From positions 372,001-436,000 of the forward strand of contig CANLLF010000002.1 of the NCBI GenBank assembly GCA_947491935.1: a stretch of 64,000 nt of DNA. Direction: 5' to 3'. This DNA comes from an uncultured Roseicyclus sp. (GTDB taxonomy: Bacteria > Pseudomonadota > Alphaproteobacteria > Rhodobacterales > Rhodobacteraceae). How positions within the stretch are numbered: position 1 is the stretch's first letter; each line of letters opens with the position of its first letter. The notes under the pieces were generated by a model. That model saw nothing but the letters and a program-made list of their open reading frames with translations, ran no database searches and had not been told where the DNA came from. Positions 42,340 to 53,226 of this stretch are shown here, piece by piece. Made by a program: the position numbers and the translations under genes.

Positions 42340-43259
42340 CGGGCCAGCGCCGCCCGGGCGGCGGCGGAATCGACATCCATTTGGGTGATCAGGGCATCAA
42401 GGCCATCAAACTTGGCTTCGCCCCGCAGATATTCGACAAGGCCGACGGACAGATGCGTGCCGTATAGATCACCTGCGAAATCAAAGAGATAGCTTTCGAG
42501 GTTCGGCGTTTCCCGCTCGAACATGGGCCTGTATCCCAGGTTGGCCACGCCGCCATACTGGCCCGCATGGGGACCATCCCGCACCTCCACCGTCACGGCA
42601 TAAACGCCGGGTTTCGGCACGTGCAGCCCGTCAAGATCCATGTTCGCCGTGGGATATCCAAGCTCGCGCCCGCGCTTTTCGCCATGCAGCACCGGGCCTG
42701 CGATCCGGTGCCAATGGCCCAACATGGCCGCCGCATCCCGGGGCCGCCCCTCGGTCAGAGCCGCGCGGATCGCGGTGGAGGAAACGGCCCCGGCATCACC
42801 CTCCAGAAGCTCGGCCACCGTGACGTCGAAACCAAGGTCTGCGCCCATCTCGCGCAGCGTGTCCGCGGTGCCCTTGCGGCCCTTGCCAAAGCAGAAATCC
42901 GCCCCGACCACCGCGTGGCTGATGCGCAGGCCCTCCACCAGAACATCGCGCACAAAGGCCTCGGCGCTGAGCCCGGACAGGCGCGCATCAAAGGGCAGTT
43001 CCGCCAGAATATCGACGCCAAGCTTGGCCAGCCGGCTGGCGCGGGCTTCTGCATTCATCAGCCGAAAGGCCGGGGCATCGGGCGCAAAGAATTCGCGGGG
43101 ATGCGGCTCGAACGTGACAACGCCAAGCGGCACGCCCACGCGCTTGGCCAAGGTCAGCACATGTTGATGCCCGCGATGGACCCCATCGAAGTTGCCGATG
43201 GCGACGGAGGCGCCGCGATCCTGGGGTTGGGCAAATTGATGATCACGCAAGACTCGCAT
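42336..43259 (-). CDS. ribF: bifunctional riboflavin kinase / FAD synthetase
   Basis: A 307-residue enzyme that makes FMN and then FAD. The N-terminal nucleotidyltransferase domain has GNFDGVHRGHQHVL and the later SSTAIR. The C-terminal riboflavin kinase domain has GYPTANMDLDGLHVPKPGVY and FDFAGDLYG. It is the first of two coupled genes with YcgN. Confidence 0.96.
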   Translation of the reverse strand: MRVLRDHQFAQPQDRGASVAIGNFDGVHRGHQHVLTLAKRVGVPLGVVTFEPHPREFFAPDAPAFRLMNAEARASRLAKLGVDILAELPFDARLSGLSAEAFVRDVLVEGLRISHAVVGADFCFGKGRKGTADTLREMGADLGFDVTVAELLEGDAGAVSSTAIRAALTEGRPRDAAAMLGHWHRIAGPVLHGEKRGRELGYPTANMDLDGLHVPKPGVYAVTVEVRDGPHAGQYGGVANLGYRPMFERETPNLESYLFDFAGDLYGTHLSVGLVEYLRGEAKFDGLDALITQMDVDSAAARAALAR

Positions 43260-43303
43260 GGAGCGCAGTTAGGCCAGAGCGCGCGCGGAGGGCAAGGTGG
43301 CCG

Positions 43304-43762
43304 TCAGTCGAACTTGCCCGACGGCGCCAGAACCGTGGCTTCGCCTTTGAGAACGGTGGTTTCGCCGACACGGGCTTCGGTCTTGAGCTGCACGCGGCGG
43401 CGGGCGTAGTCGATGGACAAGACCTCGACGATGGCCTCGACCATATCGCCGGGCCGCACCGGCGCCATGAATTTCAGGGTCTGGCCCAGATACACCGTGC
43501 CGTGGCCGGGAAGCTGTTCGCCGATCACCGCGGAAATCAGGCCCGCGGTCAGCATACCGTGGGCAATCCGCCCCTCGAAAATCGTATCCTGGGCGTATTG
43601 CTCATCCAGATGCACGGGATTGCGGTCGGTCGAGACCTCGGCAAACATCTCAATATCCTGTTCCGTCACGATTTTCTGGAGCGACCGGACCATTCCGACC
43701 TCCAGATCCTCGATCACGATCGTCCCGGTTGAGATATTGTCGAGCATCACGTCATCCTCCAT
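43304..43762 (-). CDS. MaoC-family (R)-specific enoyl-CoA hydratase
   Basis: A 152-residue hot-dog-fold hydratase. The catalytic Asp/His dyad is in FAEVSTDRNPVHLDEQYA, followed by RIAHGMLTAGLISAVIGEQL. PhaJ-type members feed (R)-3-hydroxyacyl-CoA into polyhydroxyalkanoate synthesis. A CTGC-N3-GCAG palindrome, the pattern recalled for the PHA regulator PhaR, lies just upstream, so such a role is possible. The start could also be the Met at 43747. Confidence 0.9.
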   Translation of the reverse strand: MEDDVMLDNISTGTIVIEDLEVGMVRSLQKIVTEQDIEMFAEVSTDRNPVHLDEQYAQDTIFEGRIAHGMLTAGLISAVIGEQLPGHGTVYLGQTLKFMAPVRPGDMVEAIVEVLSIDYARRRVQLKTEARVGETTVLKGEATVLAPSGKFD

Positions 43763-43789
43763 GGCCCCCTATAGGACAATTATCGGCCA

Positions 43790-43804
43790 TTCTGCAATGC
43801 AGAA
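43790..43804. promoter_or_regulatory. palindrome upstream of maoC gene (possible PhaR site)
   Basis: TTCTGCA-A-TGCAGAA is a perfect inverted repeat 28-42 bases before the maoC-type gene and contains CTGC-AAT-GCAG. PhaR of Paracoccus and Rhodobacter is reported, as I recall, to bind CTGC-N3/4-GCAG sequences. Confidence 0.5.
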
Positions 43805-43857
43805 AGTAACAAAAGATGAAAATGTGGCGCTGTATCGCAACTTTGTTGCGCGTCCGA

Positions 43858-44730
43858 TCAGCGGAGCATACCGATGGAATAGGTCGGTTCAAGCTGCGCA
43901 TCGGTCAGAAAACGGGCGAGTTTTGCGGGATCGGGCTGCGTCTCCGTGCCGGTTTCCTCCCGCGCCAGCCCGCCGGTGATGAACAAAGTATCGATGTTCT
44001 CGCCGATCCCGCCGGGAATATCGGTCACGATACCGTCGCCGATGGCCAGGATGCGGTCGTCGGAGGTGCCTTTGCCCATCTGCACCAGCCGACGGCGGGC
44101 TAGATCGTAGATCGGTGGATGTGGCTTGCCAAAATAGAGGCTTTCGCCCCCCATCTCGGTATAAAGCTGCGCCAGCGCGCCCGCGCACCATTCGCGGCTG
44201 TCGCCGCGATCCACCACGATATCGGGGTTGGCGCAGAGCAGTTTCAGCCTGCGGGTCTTGGCCAGCAGGAATTGGGGGCGCATCTCCGCGGGGTCGGCAT
44301 GGGGGTCGAACGGGCCGGTGCAGACGATGCCCTCGGCCTCGTCCAGGGGCACGCGGGTGATTTCGACGGCGTCCTCGATCAAATTCATCGGGGCGAAGAA
44401 GGGCGTGTCGTGCTGCTCGCCGATATGCCAGACCTTGGTGCCGACGGCGCCCGTCAGCATCGCGGCGCGTGCACTGTCGCCCGATGTGGCGATGACATCC
44501 CAGCAATCGCGGGGCACGCCCATCCGGTCGAGTTGCGTGGCCACGCTGTCGCGCGGGCGCGGCGCGTTCGTCAGCAGCAGAACCGTGCCGCCGCGCCCCT
44601 TGAACGCGCGCAGGGCGTCGACCGCCTCGTTAAAGGGGGACACGCCGTTGTGCACGCAGCCCCAGAGGTCGCAGAACACGGCGTCATACATGTCCGAAAT
44701 TTCGGCAAGGGTGTTGATGATCCGGGTCAT
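43858..44730 (-). CDS. HAD-IIA family phosphatase (TIGR01459 group)
   Basis: A 290-residue HAD hydrolase of the NagD-like IIA class. Motif I is FCDLWGCVHNG with both aspartate-type positions read as D-x-W, typical of this subgroup. Motif II is LLTNAPRP, the Lys is in GKPHPPIY, and motif IV is AIGDGIVTDIPGG. The substrate is unknown. Confidence 0.9.
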   Translation of the reverse strand: MTRIINTLAEISDMYDAVFCDLWGCVHNGVSPFNEAVDALRAFKGRGGTVLLLTNAPRPRDSVATQLDRMGVPRDCWDVIATSGDSARAAMLTGAVGTKVWHIGEQHDTPFFAPMNLIEDAVEITRVPLDEAEGIVCTGPFDPHADPAEMRPQFLLAKTRRLKLLCANPDIVVDRGDSREWCAGALAQLYTEMGGESLYFGKPHPPIYDLARRRLVQMGKGTSDDRILAIGDGIVTDIPGGIGENIDTLFITGGLAREETGTETQPDPAKLARFLTDAQLEPTYSIGMLR

Positions 44731-44785
44731 GGGCGCGTTCCTTGGGTCAGTCGCGCGCAGCCTTACGGGATCGGGCCGATAGCTT

Positions 44786-45307
44786 CTAGCGGAAGATGCA
44801 ATTGGTGCCGACCCAGACGGCCTGCACCCGGTCCAGGCCCTCGGTCAGCAGGCCGAAATAGTCACCCGCGCTGAATTCCGTGCCAAGGCCGCTTTCGAAG
44901 AAGTCCACCTCTCCCGACGCCGGCAGAATATCCGCAGGCGCGCCCACGCGCAGGCCGGTTTCGGTTGTCAGAAGGTCATCGCCGATCAGCATCCATCCGG
45001 CCAATTGGTCGTTGCTGAACGTCAGGTTGATCTGGCCGTCGATGGCCGCGATCGCAAGCGGGCCCGCACCACATTCCTGCGGAAACGAGATCTCGAAATC
45101 ATGGCGGTAGACATTGACCATGATGTGCATCACCTCCTGGAAACCGGATCCGAAGGGCAGCGGATCCCGTGGAACACCCTCTTCGGTGCTGTGCAGCAGC
45201 CCTCTGGCGGTGGGCGTGATGATGTCGCCGAATTGCGGCCAATGCCCGTTTGCGTGCACGGGCAGGGCAGTGGCGGCGATCAGGGCGAGGGTCAGGGGCA
45301 GGCGCAT
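44786..45307 (-). CDS. conserved secreted protein, 173 aa
   Basis: A Sec signal peptide (MRLPLTLALIAATALPVHA) is followed by an exported domain with two cysteines (Cys80 region and the C-terminal NCIFR) that may pair. The family was not recognised. It stands alone between two enzyme genes on the same strand. Confidence 0.7.
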   Translation of the reverse strand: MRLPLTLALIAATALPVHANGHWPQFGDIITPTARGLLHSTEEGVPRDPLPFGSGFQEVMHIMVNVYRHDFEISFPQECGAGPLAIAAIDGQINLTFSNDQLAGWMLIGDDLLTTETGLRVGAPADILPASGEVDFFESGLGTEFSAGDYFGLLTEGLDRVQAVWVGTNCIFR

Positions 45308-45361
45308 TGGGGGGCTCCGGGGCAGGCGGTGGGTGGAGTGTGCGCCCGCCGCGACGGAGGA

Positions 45362-45388
45362 GGCAAGGCGGGAAAACCCGCCTTTGCC
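45362..45388 (-). terminator. terminator-like hairpin after ppaC
   Basis: CCCGCCTTTGCC (45377-45388) pairs with GGCAAGGCGGG (45362-45372) with one bulge and an AAAA loop (TTTT on the gene strand), ten bases after the ppaC stop. Confidence 0.55.
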
Positions 45389-45397
45389 GGTTCGGGA

Positions 45398-46321
45398 TCA
45401 GACCGCGAGGTTGGGGATGATCTGCTTCTTGCGGCTGACGACGCCGGGCAGGACCAGCGTATCGCCATTGCCGGCCACCGTGGCGAAGCTCTTCTCGGCG
45501 ACGGTGCGGACCAGATCGTTCGGGACCAGCAAGGTTGCTTCTTCGTTGAGGATGTCGACAACGAAGAGGAGCACCTGGTCGGCGCCGTCATCGGCGGCCA
45601 CGTTCGGCATCGCCGCCATCAAGGCGTCCTTGCGTGACAGCACGGTGTCGGGTGACGTGGTTTCCAGCACCGACACCCGGAAGGTCTTGCCGCCCACCTC
45701 ATAGGTTTTGCTGTCCATGCGAAGCAACTCGGCATCCGAGAAGGCGGAGACGTCGGATTTCGCGGCGAACATCTCGGCGGCATAGGCGGGGATGTCCACA
45801 TCCAGATCCTCGGCCAGGGCATGGGCGATGGCCTTGTCTTCCTGGGTTGTGGTGGGCGAGCGGAATTCCAGCGTGTCCGACAGGATGCAGCTGAGCATGG
45901 CGCCCTTGATGGCATTGGGCGCCTGGGCCAGATCGTCGCCGATCATCTTGTGCATGATCGTGGCGGTGCAGGCGAGCGGTTCGATCCGGATGTCGATGGG
46001 CGCCTTGGTTTCCAGGCCGCCCACCAGCTTGTGGTGATCGATGATGGCGCGGATATCCGTGGCATTGATATCGGCGGGGAGTTCGCTGGGATTGTTGGTG
46101 TCGACGATCACGACGGGCGTATCCGCCGCGACGCTGTTGATGATCCGCGGTTTGTCGAGCGTCCAGTGATCCAGCACGAAGGCGGCTTCGGTATTGGGCT
46201 CACCCAACAGCACGGCTTCGGCCGCGACGCCTTTGATCTGGTTAAGATACCACGCCCAAATGATCGGCGAGCCGGTGGAATCGGTGTCGGGGGATTTGTG
46301 GCCGAATACCAGGGTGGTCAT
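45398..46321 (-). CDS. ppaC: manganese-dependent inorganic pyrophosphatase
   Basis: A 307-residue family II pyrophosphatase that hydrolyses PPi. The DHH-fold metal ligands are in FGHKSPDTDST (His8, Asp12, Asp14), VIVDTNN and IIDHHKLVGG. The C-terminal DHHA2 domain ends with SRKKQII. Only the DHH and DHHA2 domains are present, without regulatory CBS domains. Confidence 0.95.
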   Translation of the reverse strand: MTTLVFGHKSPDTDSTGSPIIWAWYLNQIKGVAAEAVLLGEPNTEAAFVLDHWTLDKPRIINSVAADTPVVIVDTNNPSELPADINATDIRAIIDHHKLVGGLETKAPIDIRIEPLACTATIMHKMIGDDLAQAPNAIKGAMLSCILSDTLEFRSPTTTQEDKAIAHALAEDLDVDIPAYAAEMFAAKSDVSAFSDAELLRMDSKTYEVGGKTFRVSVLETTSPDTVLSRKDALMAAMPNVAADDGADQVLLFVVDILNEEATLLVPNDLVRTVAEKSFATVAGNGDTLVLPGVVSRKKQIIPNLAV

Positions 46322-46435
46322 GGGCGTCGTCCTGCGTCTGAAACGGAAATCGCCGCCCTTCTAGCGGCGGCCACCGGCAATGTCACGCGGGGAGGTTGGC
46401 AGGTGCGGCGGATGGCGCTCGATCGGGCCGAGGGA

Positions 46436-48346
46436 TCAGAATCCGTTGAAGGCATCGGTGGGTTCAGGTTGCAGATCGGCGGCACTTGCGGCCCGCGCCG
46501 GACGCGATCTGGACGGCATCTTCACCACCGATCGGGGGGACTGCGCGGTGCCGCCCGTGTTCAACTTGAACCGTGCCAGGCGCCCGGTCATGCGTTCGGC
46601 CGCGTTCGTCAGGCCCTCGGTCGCGGCGGAGGCTTCTTCTGCCATGACCGCGTTGCGCTGGGTGGCGGCGTCGAGATCGCGTACGCCGGCGTTGATTTCA
46701 CTGACGCCGACGGATTGCTGCGTCGCCGACACCGCGATGTCCGATACGAGGCCGGCCACCCGGTCAACCCGGGAGATGATGTCATTCAGGGCCTTGCCGG
46801 CATCGCGGACAAGGGTGCTGCCGGTTTCGACCTGCTGGCTGGAGGCAGCGATAAGCGACTTTATTTCCTGGGCGGAGGCCGAGGAATGCTGCGCCAGCGC
46901 ACGCACTTCGGAGGCGACCACCGCAAAGCCGCGCCCGGCCTCGCCTGCGCGCGCGGCTTCGACACCCGCATTCAGCGCCAGGAGGTTGGTCTGGAAGGCG
47001 ATATCCTCGATGACGGAAATGATCTGCGTGATCTGTTTTGATGAGGCCTCGATCGCTTCCATCGCGGAAATCGCGTTTTCGACCACTTCGCCGGTATGCT
47101 TGGCCGCCGTCCGGTTTTCATTGGTCGTGGCCTCGGCATCCGCGGCGTTTTCGGCAGTGGATTGAACGCTTTCGCTCAGTTCCTCAAGCGCTGCGGCCGA
47201 TTGCTGCAACGTGGCGGCCTGACTTTCGGTGCGGTCGGACAGGTCTGTCGCGGACCCGGCCAGATCGCGCGCCTCGGAGGTGACTTCCTCGGCGCTTGCA
47301 CTGATATCGGTGATCGAGTCCGACAGGCTGTCGACCAGCGAGTTGAAGGAGGCGCGCAGGCTTTCGTAATCCGCCGGGAAAGGCGCATCCGCCGTGCGGT
47401 CTATGCGCGCCGTTAGGTCGAGGTCACTCAGGCGGGCCAACCCGTCCGTCAGGGCATTCACCACAAGCGCCTGTTCGCGCTGCTTGACGGCGTCGCGCTC
47501 CAGCCGCTCCGCTTCGGCAGCCTGCAGCTTTTCGGCATCCCGCATCGATTCGCGGAGCACCAGAAGGCCGTTGGAAATCTCGCCGATTTCCTCCTTACGA
47601 TCCGAATAACGAACCTCGGTGTCCAGGTCCCCCTTGGACAGCGCCACGATTGCCGTGGCCATGTCCCCCAAAGGTGCCAGCATGCGACGGATGATGAACA
47701 GCCCGAAGGCCAGCATCGCGGCAAGGACGGGGATCGCGACGGCCAACGCGCCCAGGAAAACTTCGCTGAGCAGCGCCCGGTAATCGTCCGCGGCGCGCCC
47801 GACAGCTATCGCGCCGATCACGGATCCGTCGGGCCCGAACACTGGCTGATACCGCGCGAAAATTTCGCGGGTGCGGCCATCGATCAGGTCACTGAAAGCG
47901 GTGCCGGCGCGCAGCGCTGCGGCGGCATCGACGTTTGCGAGGTTGGTATCCACCATGCGGTTTTCGTCCGCGTCCCGGGCGGTGGTTGCCATCCTGACGA
48001 AATTGCCACTGGCCGGATCGAACCGAAACACGGTTGCATGCATTCCCGTCAGATATCGAATCTGGTCGGTCAGATCGGAATCGAAGGCCGCTGGGAACGC
48101 GGCCCAAGTCACATCGGAGATCTCGCCGTCATCGGACAGGTCATAGGTCAGCGTATCGAACCGGTCGGTCAGATGCTGAACCAGAACACGGATGCCGGTG
48201 TGATTGTCGTGTTCAACATGGTCCCGGATGGCGCGCTCATATTGCCGATAGCTTGCGACATTTATCGCGCAGGCCAGCACGATCATCATCAACCCCATCG
48301 TCAGGATCAGCTTCATGCGAAGACTGACATTTTTATGAATCGTCAT
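46436..48346 (-). CDS. methyl-accepting chemotaxis protein
   Basis: A 636-residue chemoreceptor. A membrane helix lies at about residues 12-34, then a periplasmic sensor domain of about 165 residues with Cache-like features ([21 protein letters not shown]). A second membrane helix near 205-225 is followed by a HAMP domain and the cytoplasmic signalling domain, whose tip reads [20 protein letters not shown]. It ends DAFNGF without a CheR-docking pentapeptide. The ATG at 48346 is chosen; the frame is open upstream across the groES promoter. It is divergent from groES. Confidence 0.93.
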   Translation of the reverse strand: MTIHKNVSLRMKLILTMGLMMIVLACAINVASYRQYERAIRDHVEHDNHTGIRVLVQHLTDRFDTLTYDLSDDGEISDVTWAAFPAAFDSDLTDQIRYLTGMHATVFRFDPASGNFVRMATTARDADENRMVDTNLANVDAAAALRAGTAFSDLIDGRTREIFARYQPVFGPDGSVIGAIAVGRAADDYRALLSEVFLGALAVAIPVLAAMLAFGLFIIRRMLAPLGDMATAIVALSKGDLDTEVRYSDRKEEIGEISNGLLVLRESMRDAEKLQAAEAERLERDAVKQREQALVVNALTDGLARLSDLDLTARIDRTADAPFPADYESLRASFNSLVDSLSDSITDISASAEEVTSEARDLAGSATDLSDRTESQAATLQQSAAALEELSESVQSTAENAADAEATTNENRTAAKHTGEVVENAISAMEAIEASSKQITQIISVIEDIAFQTNLLALNAGVEAARAGEAGRGFAVVASEVRALAQHSSASAQEIKSLIAASSQQVETGSTLVRDAGKALNDIISRVDRVAGLVSDIAVSATQQSVGVSEINAGVRDLDAATQRNAVMAEEASAATEGLTNAAERMTGRLARFKLNTGGTAQSPRSVVKMPSRSRPARAASAADLQPEPTDAFNGF

Positions 48347-48429
48347 TCGGGCCTCCGACCTCGGACACGGCGTCGCGCACAGGTCTTGGCTATCTTCTTT
48401 GTCTGAAGGAACAGTTACCGGCACAGATG

Positions 48430-48461
48430 CTTGACACCTGATTGAGGCCTGCTTATTTCGC
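48430..48461 (+). promoter_or_regulatory. RpoH-type promoter of groES-groEL
   Basis: CTTG (48430-48433), 18 bases, then CTTATTT (48452-48458) matches the alphaproteobacterial RpoH consensus CTTG-N17/18-CYTATNT. Transcription should begin near 48465. Confidence 0.7.
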
Positions 48462-48466
48462 TGTCG

Positions 48467-48493
48467 TTGGCACTCGCACCGGGTGAGTGACAA
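48467..48493 (+). promoter_or_regulatory. CIRCE-like element before groES
   Basis: TTGGCACTC-N9-GAGTGACAA matches the HrcA-binding CIRCE element (TTAGCACTC-N9-GAGTGCTAA) at 15 of 18 arm positions. It lies at the predicted start of the transcript. Confidence 0.7.
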
Positions 48494-48538
48494 CATCTAA
48501 GCATATACTCCGACCCCCGGATAAAGGAGAGGCCAAAG

Positions 48539-48826
48539 ATGGCATTGAAACCGTTGCATGACCGTGTGTTGGTCCGCCGTGTCGAAGGTGACGAAAAGAC
48601 CGCTGGCGGTCTGATCATCCCCGAAAACGCCAAGGAAAAGCCCGCGGAAGGCGAAGTGATCGCGTGTGGCGATGGCGCCCGCAAGGATTCCGGCGAGTTG
48701 ATCGAGATGTCGGTCAAGGAAGGCGACCGCATCTTGTTCGGCAAATGGTCCGGCACAGAAGTGACCCTGGACGGGGAAGAGCTTCTGATCATGAAGGAAT
48801 CGGACATCCTCGGCATCATGGCCTAA
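48539..48826 (+). CDS. groES: co-chaperonin GroES
   Basis: The 95-residue lid of the GroEL folding chamber. It starts [14 protein letters not shown]; the mobile loop is [27 protein letters not shown] precedes the ATG. It forms an operon with groEL 71 bases downstream and is predicted to be under RpoH and HrcA control. Confidence 0.98.
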   Translation: MALKPLHDRVLVRRVEGDEKTAGGLIIPENAKEKPAEGEVIACGDGARKDSGELIEMSVKEGDRILFGKWSGTEVTLDGEELLIMKESDILGIMA

Positions 48827-48885
48827 GCCTCACGGCCACGCTGATCCGGATCCGAATCCCGACAAAGAAACGCAGACAAGTTTAA

Positions 48886-50541
<1,656 letters not shown>

Positions 50542-50545
50542 GACA

Positions 50546-50567
50546 CGAATTTCCTTCAGGAAATTCG
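50546..50567 (+). terminator. hairpin just after groEL
   Basis: CGAATTTCC-TTCA-GGAAATTCG is a perfect 9-base-pair stem starting five bases after the stop. It may stabilise the 3' end or assist termination. Confidence 0.5.
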
Positions 50568-50632
50568 GTCGTAACCCGACAGGCGGCTTTGCAACGCAAA
50601 GTCTGCCGAAAGGGTAAGCCATCCAACCAAAG

Positions 50633-50660
50633 CAAAGGGGCCTCCGGGCCCCTTTGTCAT
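50633..50660 (+). terminator. groESL terminator
   Basis: CAAAGGGGCC pairs perfectly with GGCCCCTTTG across a TCCG tetraloop, followed by TCATT. The T-rich tail is short, but the stem is strong. Confidence 0.75.
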
Positions 50661-50716
50661 TCCCCCTTGGCGGCACCCTCTTGCCGTTTCCCTACCCCCC
50701 TGCCACACACCACCTC

Positions 50717-51868
50717 ATGTCCGCCCCGCCCCTCTCTCTCCGCTTTGCCGGCGCGCAGATCCTTCTGCACGGGGGGCTGGCGGACACCGATATCAGCATC
50801 GCTGACGGGCACATCACCAATCACGCCAGCCGAAACATCGACGCAAGTGGCTACCTGATCCTGCCCGGCATCGTGGATCTGCATGGCGACGGCTTCGAAC
50901 GGCACCTCGCCCCGCGGCGCGGGGCGCAGACCGATCCGCAAGCGGGCCTGCGCGCGACCGAGGCGGAGCTGGCCGCCAATGGCATCACCACAGCCGTTCT
51001 GGCGCAGTTCATGTCGTGGGAGGGCGGGATGCGCGGCCCGGATTTCGCCGAAACGCTGGCCGCCGCTCTGGCAGGTGCGAGCTTCGACACCGACCTGCGC
51101 CTGCAACTGCGCCTCGAGATTGCGTATCGCGAGGTCTTTGACCGCGCGCTGGCCCTCGTGGCGGCCCATAACATCCCCTATGTCGTGTTCAACGATCATT
51201 TGGCCCATGAGGCCCTGGCGGCCGGAAAGCGCCCGGCACGGCTGGTCGGGCAGGCCCTGAAATCCGGACGATCGCCGGAGGATCATCTGGCCCTGCTGCA
51301 CCGCCTCCACGGGGAATTCGACGCAGCGATGGCGGCGCTCCCGAGGTTGGCGGCGGCCCTGCGGGCGCGGGATGTTCATCTCGGAAGCCACGATGATGCC
51401 AGCGCCGAAGATCGCCGCCGCGCCCGCGCGCTCGGGGCCACGATCGCCGAATTCCCCGAAACGCGTGAAGCCGCCCGGGCCGCGAAAGATGCGGGCGATC
51501 CGGTGATCATGGGCGCCCCCAACGTGGTGCGCGGCGGCTCCCATGACGGCAAGATTGCCGCGGAGGGCCTGATTGCCGAGGGGCTCGTGGATGCGCTTGT
51601 CTCCGATTACCACTACCCCGCGCCGCACCGCGCGGCGCTGAAATTGTGGCAAGGCGGCATGGATCTGGGCGAGGCCTGGGGCCTGATCTCCGCCGGGCCG
51701 GCCCGGATCATGGGGTGGACGGATCGGGGGCGGATCGCGCCGGGGCTGCGTGCCGATCTGGTGATGATGGACGCCGAGAGCCACCAGATCGATGCCGTCT
51801 TTTGCGCGGGCCAGGTGACCCATCTGCGCGGGCCGCTGGCGGCGCGGATGATCGGTGGCCACCCATGA
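50717..51868 (+). CDS. phnM: PhnM, ribophosphonate triphosphate diphosphatase
   Basis: A 383-residue amidohydrolase-fold enzyme of the C-P lyase pathway that removes pyrophosphate from 5-triphosphoribosyl 1-phosphonate. The metal motif LPGIVDLHGDGFERHLAPR and the later LGSHDDAS and VSDYHYPAPH are characteristic. No other phn gene is in the window. The start follows a GTAC-poor region with no clear ribosome binding site. It overlaps the downstream DMT transporter by four bases. Confidence 0.93.
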   Translation: MSAPPLSLRFAGAQILLHGGLADTDISIADGHITNHASRNIDASGYLILPGIVDLHGDGFERHLAPRRGAQTDPQAGLRATEAELAANGITTAVLAQFMSWEGGMRGPDFAETLAAALAGASFDTDLRLQLRLEIAYREVFDRALALVAAHNIPYVVFNDHLAHEALAAGKRPARLVGQALKSGRSPEDHLALLHRLHGEFDAAMAALPRLAAALRARDVHLGSHDDASAEDRRRARALGATIAEFPETREAARAAKDAGDPVIMGAPNVVRGGSHDGKIAAEGLIAEGLVDALVSDYHYPAPHRAALKLWQGGMDLGEAWGLISAGPARIMGWTDRGRIAPGLRADLVMMDAESHQIDAVFCAGQVTHLRGPLAARMIGGHP

Positions 51869-52737
51869 CGCGCCTTGTCGCCCTGGTCTGCGTGGTGCTT
51901 ATGGCCTTCGCCTCCAACTCGATCCTCAACCGCATGGCGGTGGGGGGCGGCGAGATCGATGCGATTGCGTTCGCCAATATCCGCGCCGTGGCGGGCGCGG
52001 TCATGCTGGCGGGTCTGGTTTTGGGCAGGGGGCGACGCTTGCCGCTGCTGGTGCCCGCCCGGATCGTGGGGGCGGGCAGCCTGACGCTCTATCTCATCGG
52101 GTTTTCCATCGCCTACATCCAGATCGATGCGGGCCTGGGCGCGCTGATCCTGTTTGGCGGGGTGCAGATCACGATGTTTGCGGGGAGCCTGATGGGCGGA
52201 GAACGCCCCCCGCCGCGTCGCTGGATCGGGGCGGGCATGGCCCTTGCCGGGCTGGCCTGGCTGAGCTGGCCCACGGGTGCCGCGGCCCTGCCGCCGGTGG
52301 CGGTTGTGGCGATGCTGCTGGCCGCCCTGGGCTGGGGCATCTACTCGCTGGCGGGCCGGACGGCCACCGATCCGATGGCGGAGACGGGGGCGAATTTCAT
52401 CTGGTCCGTGCCGCTTCTGGCGGTGATCACCGTGATGCTGCCGGTCCAGATCGACGGGACGGAGATGACCAGCTGGGGCATCAATTTGGCCATCGTGGCG
52501 GGCGCGATCACATCGGGGTTGGGCTATGCGCTGTGGTACACGGTTCTGCCGCAACTGGGCGGAACAGTCTCGGCCCTTTTGCAGCTTCTGGTACCGATCA
52601 TCGCCACCATCGCGGGCGTTGTGTTGCTTGGCGAGGTGGTGACTTGGCGCATGATCGGGGCGGGCGCCGTGACGCTTGGCGGCATCGCCTACGGGTTGGG
52701 GGTGTTTCAGCGCAGGATCGGCTCCAACGGATCGTAG
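51865..52737 (+). CDS. EamA/DMT-family transporter coupled to phnM
   Basis: A 290-residue inner-membrane protein with about ten hydrophobic segments (LYLIGFSIAYIQIDAGLGAL; LLQLLVPIIATIAGVVLLGE). The ATG sits in the phnM stop (ATGA), so the two are co-translated. The transported compound might be related to the PhnM pathway, but this is a guess. Its 3' end overlaps the converging NUDIX gene by 31 bases. Confidence 0.88.
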   Translation: MTRLVALVCVVLMAFASNSILNRMAVGGGEIDAIAFANIRAVAGAVMLAGLVLGRGRRLPLLVPARIVGAGSLTLYLIGFSIAYIQIDAGLGALILFGGVQITMFAGSLMGGERPPPRRWIGAGMALAGLAWLSWPTGAAALPPVAVVAMLLAALGWGIYSLAGRTATDPMAETGANFIWSVPLLAVITVMLPVQIDGTEMTSWGINLAIVAGAITSGLGYALWYTVLPQLGGTVSALLQLLVPIIATIAGVVLLGEVVTWRMIGAGAVTLGGIAYGLGVFQRRIGSNGS

Positions 52738-53150
52738 AAGATCCCGTTCCCCCAGGCGATCTCGGCCAGCGAATCCGGTTTCACCCGCAGCCCTGCCAGC
52801 TGTGCACGGGTCACCAGATGGCGTTCGGTCACCACGCCTTCTGGGTCGATCCAATCCTGCATCAGGGTGCCGGAAATCAACGACACCCGGAAATAGACAT
52901 CCACCTGATGAAAGCCGCGCGGCTCGTCGTGGAACTCATTCACAAGGCACGGCGCCCTTACGGCGATCTCCAACCCGGTTTCTTCATGGAACTCGCGGAT
53001 CAGATTGTCGGGAAGCGACGTGTGCGGCTCCACTCCGCCGCCGGGCGCACACAGAAGGTCGGATGTGCCACAGGGCCAGGCATTCACCAGCAGAAGCCGG
53101 TTCTCGATCAGCAAAAGGCCGCGGACGGCAAGGCGGACGGGGCGAGACAT
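52707..53150 (-). CDS. NUDIX hydrolase
   Basis: A 147-residue NUDIX protein. The box is GGGVEPHTSLPDNLIREFHE followed by ETGLE, with the catalytic REFHEE intact. The substrate is unknown. The ATG at 53150 (MSRPVRLAVRG) is chosen over an upstream codon at 53186. Confidence 0.87.
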   Translation of the reverse strand: MSRPVRLAVRGLLLIENRLLLVNAWPCGTSDLLCAPGGGVEPHTSLPDNLIREFHEETGLEIAVRAPCLVNEFHDEPRGFHQVDVYFRVSLISGTLMQDWIDPEGVVTERHLVTRAQLAGLRVKPDSLAEIAWGNGIFYDPLEPILR

Positions 53151-53226
53151 ATCGCGGACAGTGACGTTACGGTGATCGCGCGGCAAGCCCCTCGCGGGAT
53201 GCCCGCGTATGTCCTATCTTAAATGC

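Noticed and set aside
48467-48509. Sigma-70 promoter from TTGGCA to TATACT before groES
   Set aside because: The spacing is 31 bases, far too long. The RpoH-type promoter upstream fits much better.
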